This document shows positions 59,627 through 64,000 of a DNA stretch of 64,000 nt, one piece after another. The position numbers and the translations under genes are program-made. The DNA comes from Novosphingobium sp. PhB165. Its GTDB lineage: Bacteria; Pseudomonadota; Alphaproteobacteria; Sphingomonadales; Sphingomonadaceae. Every line of letters starts with the position of its first letter. Within the stretch, counting starts at the first letter, position 1. The notes beneath the pieces were generated by a model. The model was not told where the DNA came from, made no database searches, and worked only from the letters and a program-made list of their open reading frames with translations. The stretch covers positions 124,001-188,000 of the forward strand of contig NZ_SLVB01000001.1 in assembly GCF_004341845.1 (NCBI RefSeq), given 5' to 3'.

Positions 59627-60063
59627 GCACCACCTCAGATATCGCTGCGGGCGATGACCGCACCACCGCTCAGTTCTTCTTCGATGTCGGCTATTTCGCG
59701 GCTTGGTCCGACGCCTACATGCAGAACGGGAAGAAGGCCGCCTTCACGATCAGCGACGGGGATCTTGACCGGGCTTGGGCTATCGCGCCGGAAGCTCATG
59801 ACGACCGCGAAGAGTGGGATCGCCACATGGCTGCGACCCAACCTGGCTGGCAGCCTATCGAGACCGCGCCGAAGGACGCGCCTTTCGGCACCTGGATCAT
59901 CGGCTGCCGAGCGGGCCAGCCCGAAAGTGTAGGCCCTGTGACTTGGCGCAACGGCTTCTGGTTCCAGACGGACGGCGAACGTTGGATTGAGAACTGGCTG
60001 ACCCACTGGATGCCTCTCCCCTCCGCCCCCTCTCAGATCGAGGAGGGGAAGGACAATGGCTGA
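59623..60063 (+). CDS. DUF551-like protein
   Basis: 146 aa from ATG 59,623. The C-terminal half has the DUF551 pattern GWQPIETAPKDAPFGTWIIG and THWMPLP. The N-terminal part (TAQFFFDVGYFAAWSDAYMQ) is family-specific. The function is unknown. ATGA overlap with ninB. Confidence 0.75.
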   Translation: MSTTSDIAAGDDRTTAQFFFDVGYFAAWSDAYMQNGKKAAFTISDGDLDRAWAIAPEAHDDREEWDRHMAATQPGWQPIETAPKDAPFGTWIIGCRAGQPESVGPVTWRNGFWFQTDGERWIENWLTHWMPLPSAPSQIEEGKDNG

Positions 60064-61090
60064 GAACAGCGCAATCGAGTGGACGCACCACACCTTCAAT
60101 CCGTGGATCGGCTGCACCAAGGTCGGGCCCGGCTGTGACAACTGCTATGCAGCCGACCTGTCCAATGCCCGCCTTGGCGTTGAATGGGGACCGGGCAAGC
60201 CGCGCCGCCACACCGCTGCATCGACGTGGAAGCAGCCGCGCGCGTGGAACCGGAAGGCGGAGGCTGCTGGCGTTCGCTACCGCGTGTTCTGCGCCTCGCT
60301 GGCGGACGTGTTCGACAACGAGGTTCCGGCCGAGTGGCGCGCCGAACTGTTCCAGTTGATCCGCGAGACGCCGCGCCTCGACTGGCTGCTGGTGACGAAG
60401 CGCATCGGCAACGTCGCGAAGATGGCCGATGCCGCTGGCGGGCTTCCGAGCAATGTCTGGCTGGGCGCGACGATCGTCAACCAGCTCGAAGCTGACCGCG
60501 ACATTCCGAAGCTGCTCCAGACCAACGGGCCGCGTTTCCGCTTCCTGTCCATGGAACCTCTGCTCTCCGATGTGAGCATCGAGCCATGGCTGAACCCGGA
60601 CCTGACCTGTCAGGGATGCGACGACGGCGAAGGGTACGGCAACCGTTGCGCCAGTGATCGCGTCCCGCGCGGAGAGCAGTGCCCCTGGAATCGCGCTGTG
60701 CAGATCGTGACGGATCATGGCCCTTATTCCGATGACGGCGAACCGACATCCGTCACGTGCGACGTGCGAACGCTGGATTGGGTCATCGCTGGCGGCGAGA
60801 GCGGTCCCAACGCCCGGCCTATGCACCCGGACTGGGCGCGTTCGCTGCGCGACCAGTGTGCAGCTGCGGGCGTCCCGTTCCTGTTCAAGCAGTGGGGCGA
60901 GTGGTTCCCCTTCGGCGAGCGGGACGCTGATGGCCACATCAACTCGCGGACGATGGGCGAACAGTCAGGCAAGTGGCTGGAGTGGCCAGATGCTCGGGGT
61001 TTTAGCGCCCGCATCGGCAAGAAGCAGGCAGGCCGCTTCCTCGATGGCGTTCAGCACGACGGATATCCGAAGGACGCATCCAATGCCTGA
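60056..61090 (+). CDS. DUF5131 / phage Gp37-Gp68 family protein
   Basis: 344 aa. The family's N-terminal IEWTHHTFNPWIGCTKVGPG and CDNCYA cysteines look like a radical-SAM-type cluster, though not a canonical CxxxCxxC. LSMEPLLSDVSIEPW, DWVIAGGESGPNARPMHPDW and PFLFKQWGEWFP are the diagnostic later motifs. The activity is unproven. GGAGGGG precedes the ATG. Confidence 0.9.
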   Translation: MAENSAIEWTHHTFNPWIGCTKVGPGCDNCYAADLSNARLGVEWGPGKPRRHTAASTWKQPRAWNRKAEAAGVRYRVFCASLADVFDNEVPAEWRAELFQLIRETPRLDWLLVTKRIGNVAKMADAAGGLPSNVWLGATIVNQLEADRDIPKLLQTNGPRFRFLSMEPLLSDVSIEPWLNPDLTCQGCDDGEGYGNRCASDRVPRGEQCPWNRAVQIVTDHGPYSDDGEPTSVTCDVRTLDWVIAGGESGPNARPMHPDWARSLRDQCAAAGVPFLFKQWGEWFPFGERDADGHINSRTMGEQSGKWLEWPDARGFSARIGKKQAGRFLDGVQHDGYPKDASNA

Positions 61091-61547
61091 CACCCGCACT
61101 GAGCATACGCCGGGGCCTTGGGGCTGGTTCGGCAACGCCAACAGCCACAGCCTCTATCTCGCCACCAAGCATAGCGGCCGCCGCTACGTCATGGGCTTCA
61201 AGCGGTGGGGCTTCTCCGGCGGGCAGCCGGAGTTTCAGCCTGGCGGGCGCGGCATGGTCGACGCTAGCGAGCTTCTGCAGTTCGAGGTCGGCGACCGCGA
61301 TGTCGTCGGCGTCGAGGCCGCGCGCAAGAACACCAGCGTCTATCGCATGGACGTTCGCGGGATCGATTGCGCCGACGCCCGCCTGATCGCCGCGGCACCA
61401 TGCTTGCTGAGCGCGTTGGAGACTGCCCGCGCCGCCCTCCACCAGCATTACATCGACTGGGACGGTGAGCGGGAAGACGCGGTTCCGCTGCAAGAGGCGC
61501 GCGCCGCCTGTGACGCCGCCATCGCCAAAGCCCGAGGTGAAGCATGA
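61083..61547 (+). CDS. Hypothetical phage protein
   Basis: 154 aa from ATG 61,083. It has the common phage pattern HTPGPWGWFGNANSHSLYLA at the start and DARLIAAAPCLLSALETARA later, often annotated as Ead-like or hypothetical. No activity is known. Overlaps both neighbours. Confidence 0.65.
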   Translation: MPDTRTEHTPGPWGWFGNANSHSLYLATKHSGRRYVMGFKRWGFSGGQPEFQPGGRGMVDASELLQFEVGDRDVVGVEAARKNTSVYRMDVRGIDCADARLIAAAPCLLSALETARAALHQHYIDWDGEREDAVPLQEARAACDAAIAKARGEA

Positions 61548-61978
61548 GCCTGCCGAGGGACATCCGCTGGCTTCGTAAGGATGCCGAATACTTCCGCCTC
61601 GAACGTGAAACCTGCACCTACGAATGGAGGGGCACGGAGGACCAACAATGGCGGGAAGGCCGCAAAGCCTGCATCGACCGGCGCAAAACCTGGGGGCAGG
61701 ACGACTGCGAAGAGCGGGGGTCTGATCGCGGGACCTGCGCGGAATGTCGGCAGGACATTGCGGAGGCGCTTGAGACCAAAGCCTCCAAACAGCGCCGCGC
61801 CGACGCCTGCGCCGCCATGCGTGCCCGTGCAACTGCCCTGCGCGCAGAGAACCGCCAGCGCAAATCTGGCGCCGCGAAAGCGATCGAAGCCCGCAGGGCC
61901 GAGACGGGAACCGGCTCGGTTCACGAGAGCGCGGTGCCGCAGGCATTCGCCCAGAATATCCCCGGAGACTCCGCATGA
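61544..61978 (+). CDS. Hypothetical Cys-containing helical protein
   Basis: 144 aa, highly charged and helical, with four Cys in the middle (CIDRRKTWGQDDCEERGSDR, then CAECRQDIAEALE). Possibly zinc binding. ATGA overlaps. No family is recognised. Confidence 0.6.
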   Translation: MSLPRDIRWLRKDAEYFRLERETCTYEWRGTEDQQWREGRKACIDRRKTWGQDDCEERGSDRGTCAECRQDIAEALETKASKQRRADACAAMRARATALRAENRQRKSGAAKAIEARRAETGTGSVHESAVPQAFAQNIPGDSA

Positions 61979-62250
61979 AGACCTTCACCGTAGAGGTGAC
62001 CCAGGTTGTCACCGTGGAGCTGGATGAGACGAAGTTCGACGAGGCTTTCCTCGCTGAGTTTCGGAAGCATTTCTATCGGTTCGACGACATCGATGAGCAT
62101 GCGAAGCACATCGCCCAGTTGGAAGCGCGCGGGCTCATCACGGGCTGGCCGGTCTTCATCGAGGGGTACGGCCCCACCGAGGACATGGGCATCAAGGCCA
62201 CCGCCGTAGTGGAATCCATCGAGATCGTGAAGGAGTACGCCAATGGCTGA
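61975..62250 (+). CDS. Small hypothetical protein
   Basis: 91 aa: MKTFTVEVTQVVTVELDETK then FLAEFRKHFYRFDDIDEHAK, and AVVESIEIVKEYANG at the end. It is a compact alpha/beta protein frequently seen in phages; unknown role. Confidence 0.62.
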   Translation: MKTFTVEVTQVVTVELDETKFDEAFLAEFRKHFYRFDDIDEHAKHIAQLEARGLITGWPVFIEGYGPTEDMGIKATAVVESIEIVKEYANG

Positions 62251-62659
62251 GGAAAAGACCGGCCTTTCGGTAGATCAGATCGCAGCCACCCGTCCCGCAC
62301 CCATCAGCCTGAAGCCTGATGCGACCGATATCCGCTTGGTGCTCGAAGGGACGCTTCCGCGCTGCCCATTCTGCAACGGCACGCCATCGACCCACACACG
62401 GTTCTTTCCGCATTCCGGGATATACCAGTCCATCGTGCATTGCGCGGGCTGCATGGCGGAAGTCATGGTCAACCAGCGCGACCGCGAAGAGGCGCGGCAG
62501 GATGCTATTGCGCACTGGACAGTCCGCGCGCCGGTTCAACCCGACGACCTCACCGCCGCCGCCCAGCTTCAGCGCTCCGGCCTCATCACCCCCGAGAAGT
62601 ACAATCACATCTGCGAGAACATCAGGGCTCGCGATGCTGTGCGGGAGGCGATGGCGTGA
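62243..62659 (+). CDS. Lar-like zinc-ribbon protein (restriction alleviation family)
   Basis: 138 aa with a zinc ribbon CPFCNGTPS and HCAGCMAEV (two C-x2-C pairs) as in Lar of Rac, which lessens type I restriction. The remainder is helical. It sits just upstream of a methyltransferase, so both genes could protect phage DNA from host restriction. Family assignment is moderate. Confidence 0.65.
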   Translation: MAEEKTGLSVDQIAATRPAPISLKPDATDIRLVLEGTLPRCPFCNGTPSTHTRFFPHSGIYQSIVHCAGCMAEVMVNQRDREEARQDAIAHWTVRAPVQPDDLTAAAQLQRSGLITPEKYNHICENIRARDAVREAMA

Positions 62660-63954
62660 CATGGCTGTTCGTACCCGGAATATCCTCTCCTGCTGCGCCG
62701 GAGTTGGCGGCCTTGAACTCGGAATTCTGCTCGCCCTCCGCCATCGGGGAGAGGATGGGCGCGGTATATGTTACCTGGAGGGGGAAGCCGCAGCTGCCGC
62801 AAGTCTGGTCGCGTCGATGGAAGCAGGGTGGTTTCATCCGGCTCCTGTCTGGTCTGACATGCGAACCTTCGACGCTCGACCGTGGCGTGGCCACGTTCAT
62901 ATCCTCGCTTCGGGTGACCCCTGCCAAGACAACTCAGTCGCAGGAAAGCGCGCCGGGGCCGATGGCGAGCGCTTCCTTGCCTCCGAAGTCACCCGCCTTG
63001 CCGAAGAGTGCCGGCCTGATTCTATCTTCCGCGAGAACGTCCCGGGGAACGCGGACGGACAGCTTGCGGCCATCGCTCCGTCACTGGAAGGGCTGGGCTA
63101 CCGCGTTGCGGCAGGAATATTCAGCTCGGCCGGAACTTACAACACCATGCGACGTGAGCGACTGTTCATCATGGCCGTCCGCCAAGACGGTGAGTGGGGG
63201 ATGGGAGCGGGATCGGAACGGGAACGTCTATCCGACGCTGGAAGGTGCGGCCGAGATGTGGCCCGGCCCCATGGCGGGTGCGGCGGGGACGGATGCATAC
63301 AATGCGGCGGGGAATTCCGACTTCTCGCGGAAGGCAATGCTGCAGGCGGAAGAGTTGATCTCGCGCTGGTCGAGCCCGAAGGCGTCGGATCCGGAAAAGG
63401 CCGGGCCGAACATGCGGGGCAGCAAGGGCGACGTGCCGTTACCGGGGCAGGCGGCACAGTGGGAAGCACCTTCGGTTGCGGTGACGGACGGGTCGCGGAT
63501 GACGCGCGGCGGGGATCGATCGCACGAATTGCTCCTGACGGGTCAGGCGACGGACGCCTCGAAGCGCTGGGCAGCACCAGCAGCACAGAACCACAAGGGC
63601 AGCAGCGAGGGCAGCAGCGAGGGCAGCATCACGCGCTCGGACGGCAAGTCAAGGGAGGACATCCTCTCGTATCAGGCCGAGCAGTTCTTCCGCCTGCCGT
63701 CATCCCTGGACCGACCGATAGCCGGTGGATCGACATCCTCGACCGATTCTCCGAACTCCAACCAGCCCTCAGTGAAGAGGAAGCTGAATCCCATCTTCGT
63801 CGAGGCGTTGATGCGATGGCCCACCGGATTGAGCGGCTTCGAGCGACAGGAAATGGCGTGGACCCGTTGGTGGCTGCTCATGCCTTCCTTTCTCTCGGCG
63901 CTCTACTCGGCATCTGAGCCGGATCAGTTGGACCTTTTCGGAGCAGCAGCATGA
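62656..63954 (+). CDS. Alternate-frame phage protein overlapping the methyltransferase
   Basis: 432 aa from GTG 62,656 (MTWLFVPGISSPAAPELAAL), one reading frame away from the methyltransferase over its whole length. Natural-looking motifs include FIRLLSGLTCEPSTLDRGVA, repeated W..P blocks in the middle and LNPIFVEALMRWPTGLSGFE near the C-terminus, resembling phage proteins I recall with the same NP.FVE.LMGWP ending. If both frames are made, this is an overprinted pair. The function is unknown. Confidence 0.55.
   Translation: MTWLFVPGISSPAAPELAALNSEFCSPSAIGERMGAVYVTWRGKPQLPQVWSRRWKQGGFIRLLSGLTCEPSTLDRGVATFISSLRVTPAKTTQSQESAPGPMASASLPPKSPALPKSAGLILSSARTSRGTRTDSLRPSLRHWKGWATALRQEYSARPELTTPCDVSDCSSWPSAKTVSGGWERDRNGNVYPTLEGAAEMWPGPMAGAAGTDAYNAAGNSDFSRKAMLQAEELISRWSSPKASDPEKAGPNMRGSKGDVPLPGQAAQWEAPSVAVTDGSRMTRGGDRSHELLLTGQATDASKRWAAPAAQNHKGSSEGSSEGSITRSDGKSREDILSYQAEQFFRLPSSLDRPIAGGSTSSTDSPNSNQPSVKRKLNPIFVEALMRWPTGLSGFERQEMAWTRWWLLMPSFLSALYSASEPDQLDLFGAAA
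62661..63917 (+). CDS. C5-cytosine DNA methyltransferase
   Basis: 418 aa from ATG 62,661. The Dcm motifs are in order: I (CCAGVGGLELG, about 12-22), IV (SGDPCQDNSVAGKRAG, catalytic Cys about 88), VI (FRENV), VIII (MRRERLFIM) and X (LRATGNGVDPLVAAHAF near the C-terminus). The target-recognition region between VIII and X is Gly/Arg-rich and low complexity because it shares DNA with another frame. It probably protects phage DNA; the specificity cannot be told. Confidence 0.85.
   Translation: MAVRTRNILSCCAGVGGLELGILLALRHRGEDGRGICYLEGEAAAAASLVASMEAGWFHPAPVWSDMRTFDARPWRGHVHILASGDPCQDNSVAGKRAGADGERFLASEVTRLAEECRPDSIFRENVPGNADGQLAAIAPSLEGLGYRVAAGIFSSAGTYNTMRRERLFIMAVRQDGEWGMGAGSERERLSDAGRCGRDVARPHGGCGGDGCIQCGGEFRLLAEGNAAGGRVDLALVEPEGVGSGKGRAEHAGQQGRRAVTGAGGTVGSTFGCGDGRVADDARRGSIARIAPDGSGDGRLEALGSTSSTEPQGQQRGQQRGQHHALGRQVKGGHPLVSGRAVLPPAVIPGPTDSRWIDILDRFSELQPALSEEEAESHLRRGVDAMAHRIERLRATGNGVDPLVAAHAFLSLGALLGI
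63597..63627 (+). repeat. 12-nt tandem repeat inside the methyltransferase gene
   Basis: GGGCAGCAGCGA occurs twice plus a partial copy. It encodes repeats in both frames (GQQR / SSEG), and changes in copy number would keep both frames open. Confidence 0.6.
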
Positions 63955-64000
63955 CCCGCATCGAACGCATCGGTGATGCGAGCCTCACCGACTTGGCTGC
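63951..64000 (+). CDS. Start of the next early-operon gene (cut by window)
   Basis: ATG 63,951 overlaps the previous stop (ATGA) and the frame reads MTRIERIGDASLTDLA up to the edge. Too short to identify. Confidence 0.5.
   Translation, partial: MTRIERIGDASLTDLA

Noticed and set aside
1..64000. CRISPR arrays, rRNA operons, insertion sequences with transposase genes
   Set aside because: No regularly spaced direct repeats, no rRNA sequence and no transposase-like product were seen on either strand.

Overview
The window reads as a GC-rich alphaproteobacterial chromosome, most likely a sphingomonad (Novosphingobium/Sphingobium type). The clues are the lolD-dnaE neighbourhood, a DUF3422 gene, tandem TauD-type dioxygenases, a PA0069-type radical SAM gene and sphingomonad-style REP palindromes. 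This assignment comes from family knowledge; no 16S gene is present.

Region 1 (1-16,709) is host chromosome: end of lolD, a small conserved protein, glutathione peroxidase, a secreted RcnB-like protein, dnaE, an acyl-CoA synthetase, a GFA-family protein, enoyl-CoA hydratase, radical SAM protein, TetR regulator, two tandem 2-oxoglutarate dioxygenases, NADP isocitrate dehydrogenase and a DUF3422 membrane protein. Two composite inverted REP elements and several intrinsic terminators lie between genes.

Region 2 (16,710-64,000, continuing past the right edge) is a long-tailed (siphovirus-like) prophage. Its left boundary is a 3' fragment of a tRNA-Val(GAC) gene facing the host tRNA terminator, so the repaired tRNA and the integrase are expected beyond 64,000. 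From left to right: an accessory block (16.9-21.4 kb) with a secreted hydrolase and a low-GC membrane-protein gene; lysis genes with Rz/Rz1 embedding (21.4-23.3 kb); tail and head genes, all leftward (23.4-44.8 kb); packaging-associated and small genes (44.8-48.2 kb); replication and regulatory genes (48.5-52.4 kb); a divergent repressor/Cro switch (52.4 kb) with palindromic operators; and a rightward early operon (53.5-64 kb) with ERF annealing protein, SSB, NinB, HNH nucleases, a Lar-like protein and a cytosine methyltransferase.

The most unusual signals are these. (1) Seven copies of a 10-bp element, CCGTCCGTAG on the coding strand, lie in the late operon; six sit exactly 32-33 nt before start codons that lack a Shine-Dalgarno sequence, each with a hairpin abutting or containing the AUG, and each heads a block of overlapping genes. 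(2) Two long overlapping frames at 62.66-63.95 kb both look coding: a C5-cytosine methyltransferase and an alternate-frame phage protein. (3) The portal protein carries a C-terminal 2H-phosphoesterase domain of anti-CBASS Acb1 type. (4) There is a -1 frameshift tail chaperone pair with an A9 slippery run. (5) The tail-tip gene carries an apparent single-base frameshift.
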